NCBI RefSeq assembly: GCF_902167145.1 | Contig: NC_050098.1 | Span: 11,614,501-11,678,500 of the forward strand | Reading direction: 5' to 3' | Source: Zea mays | Lineage: Eukaryota; Streptophyta; Magnoliopsida; Poales; Poaceae | DNA length: 64,000 nt | Shown: positions 55,301 through 64,000 of the stretch, piece after piece | How the letters are laid out: every line of letters starts with the position of its first letter | Numbering within the stretch: the stretch's first letter is position 1 | Notes under the pieces: model-generated | What the model was told of the DNA's origin: nothing | The model's database searches: none | The model's input: only the letters and a program-made list of their open reading frames with translations | Made by a program: the position numbers and the translations under genes

Positions 55301-56566
55301 ATCCAATGGTGGTGTCAAGCTTGCATTGCATATTTAATTTCATGTATTGCATCTAGGACTTGTCTAACCAAGTTAAGATAACCGTCCAAAAAGTGTGTGA
55401 AAAAGCTTAACTCGGTTTCAAACTTGACAAGTTCTAGCTTTTTAGCTTTTCTCATGCTTAAATGTTCTTTATTATTCAAATATCGGTTCTTCAAATATGC
55501 ACTTGTTACTGCACTTAGGGGGTATTCACAACTCAATTCACACTTCAAACCCCTAGTGTAACTCTCAAATGCAAACTCTCACTATTTGCCTATTTTTCTA
55601 AAAACTACATAGCCTATGGTAAAATATTTTGAAAACTAGGAGAGAATATGTGAGTGTGCCAATATCCATCCTAATAGGTGTTCTTTTGTGTGCTTATAAG
55701 TTGGGATTTGTTTTGGCGCAAAAAAGATTCTTTGAAAAAAATTCAAAATTTTCTCAGTCTGGGTCACCGGAAAGTCCGGTGTGCACCAGACACTGCATTG
55801 TGCACTTTTCGGTGCTCCGGCTTGGTCTTGGCTTGCTCTTCCTCTTTGCAGATTGTTCGGTGTGCACCAGATAGTGTGTTGTTCACTGTCCGGTGTACCC
55901 ATTACCATTGCTTTCAAAGCTTTCTCTCGCCCGGACCCTCACGTCTGTTGCTCATATCCTTTCAATTGGAGCCACCTGTTGTGCTCTCTTCTTCCCCAGT
56001 TCATCCCGCACGTTCCTCCCTCTTCTCTGCACCGTCACCGCTAGAGCTTTCCTTTGCCATCTACCTTGCTCGCCGCCGACGTCCATGGCAGGTGTCCTCG
56101 ACCCTGTGCTTCCTCCTCCTCATGGTGAGCTCCACATCCTCCTCCTCTTTCCCAGTCTTTGCTGCTCTCAAGAAGGTTGCTCCTTTTTCCCCTTGTGAAG
56201 TTAAAATGCAATCCAGTACAAATCTTGTGAATTTAGTGCATATCCCAATGAATCTAGTTAGTTCTATGAGCTCTTGGTAGTATCCGTTGCAATTATCCAC
56301 ATCCCTACGGGGTTATTTCACCTTCAAAATGAACCAACACACCTCCTCCCTCACCTATACCCACCAAGTGCTCGGTGAAATGCCACAACCAGTTTTTGAG
56401 GCTCAAATCAACCCCAATTTTCTCCAGTGAATCATGTGTGCTCCCAGTACCCCTTCTTCATGGTTGACACTCCTTGTTGCGCATTTCTCATGTATTTCAT
56501 ATGCATGTTTAGGTTTCTATCCTAGTTTGCCTCTAAAGCAAATTACAAACCCATGTCACTTGTATC
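55301..56566 (+). other. Probable 3' region of the old Sirevirus
   Basis: AT-rich sequence follows pol. Then a stretch at about 55760-55905 has degenerate CACCGGA/TCCGGTG words, and a CT-rich segment leads to ATGGCAGGTGTCCTCGACCC at 56083. I could not define a 3' LTR or an envelope-like ORF here. Confidence 0.4.
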
Positions 56567-57508
56567 TCAAAAGCCCTCGAAGGAGTCACCCACTCCTTCG
56601 GGGCCTCGGGGGCTACACCCATCAGAAAACAAACACGTCCTATCTCTCAAAAAGCAGCACGCTCGTGGGCGAGCAGCAGAGCCTCCAAACAAGTACCAAA
56701 AGTATTTCCTTGGAAGGCTTGGGGGCTACTGTCAGGGCAATAATTATGGACACCCAAATTATCCCCCTAACAAACGCACTTAGAGAAATAAGAACTGAAC
56801 TCCTGAGGGATGATAGCCGAGCCACATATAAAAACTTAGACGTCTCCCCAAGAGTCTCCCACCTCGAGCAGGGCTCTGCCTCACCCGAGGTCACCACCGC
56901 TCACTCCGCCTTGCTCGAGGTCATCGCCACTCAGCCCATCTCGCTTGAGCCAGCCTCAGGCAGATAGGAGAAAGGCGCCCGAAAACAGGCAGGGGACAGG
57001 CGCATTTAATGCGTATGCCAACCCATGCTACGGTAGTGAAGCACAGTGGCAGACAAGACAACGATCACGTCCGGCGCAACAGCATGATTACGTCTACCCA
57101 ATAGTGCGCGCACGCCGCCTAACACCCTCTGATGGGACGCCGTCTACCCAATAGTGCGCGCACGTTCGGGTAAAATTTCTCCGCCTCGCTCGAAGTAGGA
57201 TCTAGCCCGCGGGCACAACCTCTCCGCCTCATCTGACCCTGGGTCCAGCCTTCGGGCACCTTTTTCCGCCTGGCCCGATGTTAAGCTCGACCCTCGAGCG
57301 AATTCTCTGCCTTGCCCGAGCTCGGCCTCGGCCACCAACTACGCTGTGAATCCCATAGGCAGCCACTCCGCCCGACTGTAGCAATCCCATAGGCAGCCAC
57401 TCCGCCCGACTGTAGCGACGTCGAGGGACGATGAGCGCGACAGGGAATCTCGACGTCATCATGCGCCAGGACGATGACGCACCCTATAAGCAGCCTTTGG
57501 CCCATACA
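56567..57508 (+). mobile_element. Gypsy 3' end fragment (internal end plus truncated LTR)
   Basis: 56567-56729 resembles the tail of a Huck-like gypsy element (GGGGCCTCGGGGGCTACACC). The polypurine tract GGCTTGGGGGCTAC precedes an LTR beginning TGTCAGGGCAATAATTATGG at 56730. The LTR carries a 34 bp tandem duplication containing CCCATAGGCAGCCACTCCGC (57350-57417). It is cut at 57508 by the next element. Confidence 0.55.
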
Positions 57509-58556
57509 TGTAATACCCAAATTTGTAAAACATAGTGATAGAGATAATTCTCTTACATGCTTTGTTTTTATTTAACTAAGCATGTGAACAACCACATTTA
57601 AATTGATTGATTAACTAGTGACATTCAAAATAATTTGTGCATCATGCTGGAGTTTATGTGTTGTGCATCAAATAATAATAATGATAATAAAATAGAAGAG
57701 TGCCTAAATCTAGCAAGTTGACATAAATAGAATAAGGAAGGGAAGAAAAGTACTATATAAATATAAATAAAATATGTATAAGCAAATAAATGTACTTGAG
57801 CATACTGAAATATGAACTTGTATTTTTGGTCCAAGAATAAACTCCACTACAAATTTTGAATTCAAATTTGAAAACCTAAATTTAGAAAAGAAAGGAGAAA
57901 GAAAATACAAAAGAAAAAGAAAGAAAACCTACCTGGGCCTGGCTTCCCCAATTCGGCCCATTAGTTCACTCCCCCGCACAACCCAACCTCATTTTTGCGC
58001 CGATAAGTGGGGTCCACACATCATCCACGCCTCCCACACACCGCGAGCGCTGCGCTTCCGCACGGTCAGACTACGCTGTGGGCCACCCGGGTCAGCCTCT
58101 GCCTGAATCTTCGCACTCGTTTCACTGGGTAACAGGGCCCACGTGTCATTCCGCCGCCACGACAACAACCCGAGCGCCATGCGCGGACTCTCCCCCTTTC
58201 TTCGCGCATGCTGAGCCACATCTCCGAATCCGTGGGCTCGGTTGATAAAGGCGGACCTCGCCCACGACCCCCCTTCCTCCATATGCCTTTCTAGTGACCG
58301 CCACATTGGACACCTCGGAGCTCGGTAGAGGGAGGTGGGTGTGCGTCGCCACAACGGGATCGAGCGGTCTGCGCTGTCGGGTCGCCGTAGTGGGGTTCTT
58401 CGGTGCAAGCTGCTAGCGGTGGTAACCTTCCGCGGCCGGATCGTGGGCGGGGCGGCTCTGAATTGCTCGTCGTACCACGCCTTCTGCCATCATTCGTGGC
58501 CGGAGATCGCCGCCGCACAATCCATGGTAAATCCGCCCTTAATATGTTTGCAATAG
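57509..58556 (+). mobile_element. 5' part of a gypsy LTR related to the solo LTR
   Basis: Begins TGTAATACCCAAATTTGTAA. Its first 200 bp parallel the solo LTR at 28857 (CCACATTTAA, GTGCATCATG and TTGTGCAT in order), followed by a GC-rich leader with a donor-like ATG|GTAAAT at 58526. It is interrupted by the Sirevirus at 58557; the rest lies beyond the window. Confidence 0.6.
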
Positions 58557-59674
58557 TGAAAGGGAAATAGGGTCAAACCTTTTTCTAAATGATTTATGTG
58601 GTTGAATTGCCCAACACAAATAATTAGACTAACTAGTTTGCTCTAGATTATAAGTTCTACAGGTGCTAAAGGTTCAACACAAACCAATAAAAAGTCCAAT
58701 ATAGGGTTCAAAAGAAAGGAGCAAACGAAAACCGAAGGCTGCCCTGGTCTGGCGCACCGGACTGTCCGGTGCACTAGGGAGGATCAACTCCAACTCGCTA
58801 CCTTCGGGTTTCTGGAAATGCCACTCCGCTATAATTCACCGGACTGTCCGGTGTGCCATGCGGAGCAACGGCTAACAGCGCCAACGGTTGTCTGCAAAAG
58901 TGAACAGTGCGTGAACAGTGACTGTCCGGTGCCCCACCGGACTGTACGGTGGTCCCACATGTCAGAGCTCCAACGGTCGAACCCAAACAGTTGGGTGACG
59001 TGGCTGGCGCACCGGACAGTGTTCGGTGGTGCACCGGACTGTCTGGTGCGCCCATCGACAGCAGCATCTCCCAACGGCCACTTTGGTGGTTGGGGCTATA
59101 AATACCCCCAACCACCACACTTCAAGGTATCCAAGTTTTCAGACTTCACATTCAATACAAGAGCTAGTGCAATCAATACAAGACACAATTCCAATAGAAT
59201 CAAAGCCTCTCCAAGTCCCATTTCCACACCAAGCAAATAATGACTAGAGAGAGAGAGAGTTTTGCTCGTGTTCTTTGAGCTCTTGTTCTTGGATCGTTTT
59301 TCTTCTTCCCTATTTCTTGTTCTCAACACCTTTGTAATCAAAGCAAGAGACACCAAGTTGTGGTGGTCCTTGTGTGGTCTAAGTGACCCATTTGATTGAG
59401 GAGAACAACTCACTCGGTTTAGGTGACCGTTTGAGAGAGGGAAAGGGTTGAAAGAGACCCGGTCTTTGTGACCACCTCAACGGGGAGTAGGTTTGCAAGA
59501 ACCAAACCTTGGTAAAACAAATCACCGTGTCATCCGCTCTATTTCTTTGGTTGATTTGTTTTTGCCCTCTCTTTCGAACTCGACTTTATTTCTAACGCTA
59601 ACCCCAGCTTGTAGTTGTGATTAAAGTTTATAAATTTCAGATTTGCCTATTCACCCCCCTCTAGGCGACTTTCA
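58557..59674 (+). repeat. 5' LTR of Sirevirus A
   Basis: 1118 bp with CACCGGACTGTCCGGTG palindromes at about 58754-58775, 58838-58856 and 58918-58956, and a TATA box within a hairpin. Confidence 0.8.
59084..59117 (+). promoter_or_regulatory. TATA box in a hairpin loop, Sirevirus A LTR
   Basis: TGGTGGTTGGGG (59084-59095) pairs perfectly with CCCCAACCACCA (59106-59117). The 10 nt loop is CTATAAATAC, the likely TATA box. Confidence 0.75.
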
Positions 59675-59676
59675 AT

Positions 59677-59687
59677 TGGTATCGGAG
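59677..59687 (+). other. Primer-binding site of Sirevirus A
   Basis: TGGTATCGGAG, complementary to initiator-Met tRNA, two bases after the LTR. Confidence 0.75.
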
Positions 59688-59722
59688 CCCGATACTTCAT
59701 TAGAGCCTAACCGCTCGAAGTG

Positions 59723-61321
59723 ATGTCGGGAGCTCACGCCAAGAAGGAGATGGTGACCGACGAGAAGCCCGCCACAAGCCACGGGAAAGCTCCATCGGGG
59801 GAGTCCGGCAACAAGAAGAGGGAGGAATCACCTTCCCGCGTCAAGTCGCACCGGAGTGGCAACAAGAAGAAGAAAATGAAGAAAGCGGTCTACTACGAGA
59901 CCGATTCTTCGTCGCCTTCCACCTCCGGCTCTGACACGCTGTCTGTCACTTCTAAGCGCCATGAGCGCAATAAGTTTAGTAAGATCCCCTTACGTTATCC
60001 TCGCATTTCCAAACGCACTCCTTTACTTTCCGTCCCACTAGGCAAACCACCGGTTTTTAACGGTGAAGATTATTGTATGTGGAGTGATAAAATGAGGCAC
60101 CATCTAACCTCACTCCACGCTAGCATTTGGGACATTGTTGAGTTTGGAGCGCAGGAACCATCCGTGGGGGATGAAGGCTATGATTCGGACGAAGTAGCCC
60201 AAATCCGACGCTTCAACTCCCAAGCCACTACTATACTCCTTGCCTCTCTAAGTCGAGAGGAGTATAATAAGGTGCAAGGGTTGAAGAGTGCCAAAGAGAT
60301 TTGGGACGTGCTCAACACCACGCACGAAGGAGATGAGGTGACCAAGATCACCAAGCGAGAAACGATCGAGGGGGAGCTCGGTCGATTCATGCTCAACCAA
60401 GGGGAGGAGCCACAAGGCATGTACAACCGGCTCAAGACCTTGGTGAATCAAGTGCGCAACCTCAGGAGCACAAAATGGGATGACCATGAAATGGTCAAGG
60501 TTATTCTAAGATCACTCGTTTTTCTTAACCCTACACAAGTTCAATTAATTTGTGGTGATCCTAGATACAAGCTAATGTCTCCCAAGGAGGTTATAGGAAA
60601 TTTTGTGAGCTTTGAATTGATGATCAAAGGCTCTAAACAAATCATCGAACGAGGTGCCACCTCCACACCCGAGGTGCAACCCGTCGCATTCAAAGCGACG
60701 GAAGAGAAGAAAGAAGAGTCTACGTCGAGTAGGCTTCCCATCGACACCTCCAAGCTCGACAACGATGAGATGGCGCTCATCATCAAAAGCTTCCGCCAAA
60801 TCCTCAAGCAAAGGAGGGGGAAATATTACAAGCCCCGCTCCAAGAAAGTTTGCTACAAATGTGGTAAGGCTGGTTATTTTATTGATAAGTGTCCATTGTC
60901 TAGTGATAGTGACAGGGGTGACGACAAGAAGGGAAAGAGGAAGGAAAAGAATAGATACTACAAGAAGAAGGGCGGTGATGCCCACGTGTGTCGGGAATGG
61001 GACTCCGATGAGAGCTCCACCGATTCCTCCTTCGACGAGGACGCCGCCAACATCGCCGTCAACAAGGGCCTCCTCTTCCCCAACGTCGGCCACAAGTGCC
61101 TCATGGCAAAGGACGACAAAAAGGAGGTAAAATCTAGAGCCTCCACTGAATATGCAATATCTAGTGATGATGAAGATAATTTGCTTGCCCTTTTTGCCAA
61201 CCTAAACATGCAACAAAAAGAAAAATTAAATGAATCGATAGGTGCTATTCATGAGAAGGATGAACTCTTGGATAACCAAGAGGACTTCCTTATTAAGGAA
61301 AACAAGAAGCATGTCAAGGTT
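59723..61321 (+). pseudogene. gag: Sirevirus A gag, truncated
   Basis: 533 codons from ATG 59723 (MSGAHAKKEMVTDEKPA). Charged N-terminus; capsid region with LLSVPLGKPPVFNGEDYCMW and EYNKVQGLKSAKEIWDVL; zinc knuckle near codon 378 reading CYKCGKAGYFIDKC. The conserved His of CCHC is replaced by Tyr, which should abolish zinc binding. A coiled-coil-like C-terminus starts (NMQQKEKLNESIGAIHEKDE) but is cut at KKHVKV by the inserted LTR, whose first bases TGA supply the stop. The frame is otherwise open. It is homologous to but distinct from the Opie-type gag. Confidence 0.8.
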
Positions 61322-62537
61322 TGAAAGGGAAATAGGGTCAAACCTTTTCCTAAATGATTTTGGTGGTTGAATTTCCCAACACAAATAATTGGACTAACTA
61401 GTTTGCTCTAGATTATAAGTTCTACAGGTGCCAAAGGTTCAACACAAACCAATAAAAAGTCCAAGAAAGGGTTCAAATGAAAAGGAGCAAAACCAACCGA
61501 AGGCTGCCCTCGTCTGGTGCACCGGACTGTCCGGTGCACCACCGGACAGTGTTCGGTGCACCAGGGAAATCCTCTCTGAACTGCTGAGCTTCGGGAATTT
61601 GGGGAGCCACTTCGCTATAATTCACCGGACTGTCTGGTGTAGCACCGGACTGTCCGGTGTAGCACCAGACTGTCCGGTTTGCCATGCGGAGCAACGGCTA
61701 ACAGCGCCAATGGTCGTCTACAAAAGTGAACAGTGAAGCTACAGTGCGCGGACAGCGCGCGCAGAGTCAGAGCAGGCGCCAGAAGGCGCACCGGACAGTG
61801 AACAGTGATTGTCCGGTGCACCACCGGACTGTCCGGTGGCCCCACTTGTCAGAGCACCAACAGTCGAACCCTAACGGTTGGGTAACGTGGCTGGCGCACT
61901 GGACTGTCCGGTGCGCCCATCGACAGCAGCCTTCACCAACGGCCATTTTGGTGGTTGGGGCTATAAATACCCCCAACCACCACACTTCAAGGCATCCAAG
62001 TTTTCAGCCAACACATTCAATACAAGAGCTAGTGCATTCAATACAAGACACAAATAGATTGAATCAAAATCTCTCCAAGTCCCAATTCCACTCAAAGCAA
62101 TTAGTGACTAGAAGAGAGAGTTTTGCCATATTCTTTTGACCTCTTGCACTTGGATCACTCTTCTTCTTCCCCATTTCTTGTTCCCAAGACATTTGTAATC
62201 AAAGCAAGAGACACCAATCGTGTGGTGGTCCTTGTGGGGACTAAGTGTCCCAATTGATTGAGAAGAGAAGCTCACTCGTTCTAAGTGACCGTTTGAGAGA
62301 GGGAAAGGGTTGAAAGAGACCCGGTCTTTGTGACCACCTCAACGAGGAGTAGGTTTGCAAGAACCAAACCTCGGTAAAACAAATCACCATGTCATCCGCT
62401 CTATTTTCTTGGTTGATTTGTTTTCGCCCTCTCTTTCAGACTCAACTTTATTTCTAACGCTAACCCCGGCTTGTAGTTGTGCTTAAAGTTTATAAATTTT
62501 AGATTTGCCTATTCACCCCCCCTCTAGGCGACTTTCA
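61322..62537 (+). repeat. 5' LTR of Sirevirus B
   Basis: 1216 bp, about 100 bp longer than that of A, mostly from an extra GC-rich stretch around 61735-61800 (GCGCGGACAGCGCGCGCAG) and added palindromes at 61519-61680. Confidence 0.8.
61949..61982 (+). promoter_or_regulatory. TATA box in a hairpin loop, Sirevirus B LTR
   Basis: The same perfect 12 bp arms and CTATAAATAC loop as in Sirevirus A. Confidence 0.75.
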
Positions 62538-62585
62538 AATGGTATCAGAGCCCAATACTTCATTAGAGCCTAACCGCTCGAAGTG

Positions 62586-64000
62586 ATGTCGGGATCTCAC
62601 GCCAAGAAGGAGATGGTGACCGACGAGAAGCCCGCCACAAGCCACGGGAAAGCTTCATCGGGAGAGTCCGGCAACAAGATGAAGGGATCCCCTTCACACA
62701 ACAAGTCGCATCGGAGTGGCGAGAAGAAAAAGAAAATGAAGAAGGTGGTCTACTACGAGACTGATTCTTCATCACCTTCTACATCCGACTCCGACGCGCT
62801 ATCCGTCACTTCTAAGCGCCATGAGCGCAAGAAGTTTAGTAAGATCCCCCTACGCTACCCTCGCATTTCTAAACATACTCCTTTACTTTTCATCCCATTA
62901 GGCAAACCACCAGTTTTTGATGGTGAAGATTATAGTAGGTGGAGTGAAATGATGAAGTATCACCTAACCTCACTCCACACAAGCATATGGGACATTGTTG
63001 ATTTGGAGCACAGGTACCATCCATAGGGGATGAAGATTATGATGCGGACGAAGTCGCCCAAATCCGGCACTTCAATTCCCAAGCAACTACTATACTCCTC
63101 ACCTCTCTAAGTCGAGAGGAGTATAATAAGGTGCAAGGGTTGAAGAGTGCCAAAGAAATTTGGGACGTACTCAAGACCGCACACGAAGGAGATGAGGTGA
63201 CCAAAATCACCAAGCGGGAAACGATCGAGGGGGAGCTCGGTCGGTTCATGCTCAACCAAAGAGAGGAGCCACAAGCCATGTACAACCGGCTTAAGACCTT
63301 GGTGAACCAAGTGCGCAACCTCGGGAGCACAAAATGGGATGACCATGAAACGGTCAAGGTTATTTTAAGATCACTTGTTTTTCTTAACTCTACTCAAGTT
63401 CAATTAATTCGTGGTGATCCTAGATATAAGCTAATGTGTCTCGAGGAGGTTATAGGAAAGTTTGTGAGCTTTGAACTAATGATCAAAGGCTCCAAACAAA
63501 CCATCGAGCGAGGCGCCACCTCTACACCCGAGGTGCAACCCGTTGCATTCAAAGCGACGGAGGAAAAGAAAGAAGAGTCTACATCAAGTAGGCTCCCCAT
63601 TGACGTCTCCAAGCTCGACAATGAGGAGATGGCGCTAATTATCAAAAGCTTTCGCCAAATCCTCAAGCAAAAAAGGGAGAGACTACAAACCCCGTTCCAA
63701 GAAGGTTTGCTACAAGTGTGGTAAGCCCGGCCATTTTATTGCTAAATGTCCATTATCTAGTGATAGTGACAGGGGCGATGACAAGAAGGGAAAGAGGAGG
63801 GAAAAGAAGAGATACTACAAGAAGAAGGGCGGCGATGCCCATGTATACCAAGAGTGGGACTCCGATGAGAGCTCCACCGACTCCTCCTCCGACGAGGATG
63901 CAGCAAACATCACCGTCAACAAGGGTCTTCTCTTCCCCAACATCGGCCACAAGTGCCTCATGGCAAAGGACGGCAAAAAGAAGGTAAAATCTAGAGCCTC
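62586..64000 (+). pseudogene. gag: Sirevirus B gag, two frameshifts, incomplete
   Basis: Starts MSGSHAKKEMVTDEKPA and follows gag A closely. A one-base deletion near 63002 (after WDIVD) and another net one-base shift near 63675 (after the FRQILKQK block) split it into three frames. The zinc knuckle CYKCGKPGHFIAKC near 63705-63750 keeps its His, unlike gag A. It runs off the window. Confidence 0.75.

Larger units (their letters stand above)
58557..61321 (+). mobile_element. Sirevirus A: 5' LTR and truncated gag
   Basis: LTR 58557-59674 (TGAAAGGGAAATAGGG...GGCGACTTTCA), initiator-Met PBS at 59677-59687, then gag to 61321, where a second LTR of the same family begins. The remaining gag, pol and 3' LTR are not in the window. 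The interrupted copy most likely continues right of position 64000. Confidence 0.8.
61322..64000 (+). mobile_element. Sirevirus B (same family), 5' end, nested in Sirevirus A
   Basis: LTR 61322-62537, PBS TGGTATCAGAG at 62540-62550, then gag to the window end. It begins inside the gag of A. The expected 5 bp duplication would be AGGTT (61317-61321), but its partner lies outside the window. Confidence 0.75.

Noticed and set aside
56083..56300. Envelope-like or cellular gene starting at ATG 56083
   Set aside because: The frame is short, followed by splice-like and repetitive sequence, and matches no family I recognise.

Overview
This is a window of plant nuclear DNA, almost certainly maize (Zea mays) or a very close relative. 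The evidence is a 14-exon grass cellulose synthase gene, genes with GT-AG introns, and retrotransposon families typical of maize (Huck, Opie/Ji-type and other Sireviruses), nested inside one another as in maize intergenic DNA. That species call is inference from recognised families; no database search was possible. I saw no rRNA, tRNA or CRISPR array.

The left 15 kb is the genic part. At 109-409 (+) lie two exons of a broken RING-H2 ubiquitin-ligase gene. A stretch of AT-rich DNA with old DNA-transposon remnants follows. Next comes an intact cellulose synthase gene (CDS 3800-10351, +, 14 exons, 1074 aa, all catalytic motifs present, one GC-AG intron, a Stowaway MITE in intron 12). Convergent to it is a three-exon glyoxalase/VOC-family gene (11342-14685, -, 239 aa), whose 2.5 kb second intron holds an 840 bp fold-back element.

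From about 16.6 kb to the end the window is nested LTR retrotransposons. The oldest recognisable layer is a decayed Sirevirus (copia) whose LTR and pol pieces lie at 16594-19058, 28059-28856, 32135-32744 and 54799-55300. Three elements cut it. An Opie-type Sirevirus on the minus strand (19059-28058, TSD AGGCT) landed beside its LTR TATA box. A gypsy solo LTR (28857-32134, TSD TGTTT) split its RT. A Huck-type gypsy element (32745-54798, TSD GTATC) landed in its RNase H region. Huck is itself split inside gag by a young non-autonomous element with two 3.6 kb LTRs and a 1.1 kb non-coding interior (35315-43655, TSD ACGGT). Right of this are gypsy LTR fragments (56567-58556), then a Sirevirus (58557-61321) interrupted inside gag by a second member of the same family (61322 to the window end).

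LTR pairs compared by eye agree with the nesting: the 3.6 kb LTRs differ at about ten substitutions, the Huck LTRs at about a dozen in 1.6 kb, and the Opie-type LTRs at thirty or more in 1.27 kb. The most unusual signals are the gene-like organisation inside the 3.6 kb LTRs (TATA box, ATG-started ORF, two intron-like units, one with a GC donor), a non-coding block conserved between two LTR subfamilies, and a TATA box in the loop of a perfect 12 bp inverted repeat in both right-hand Sirevirus LTRs.
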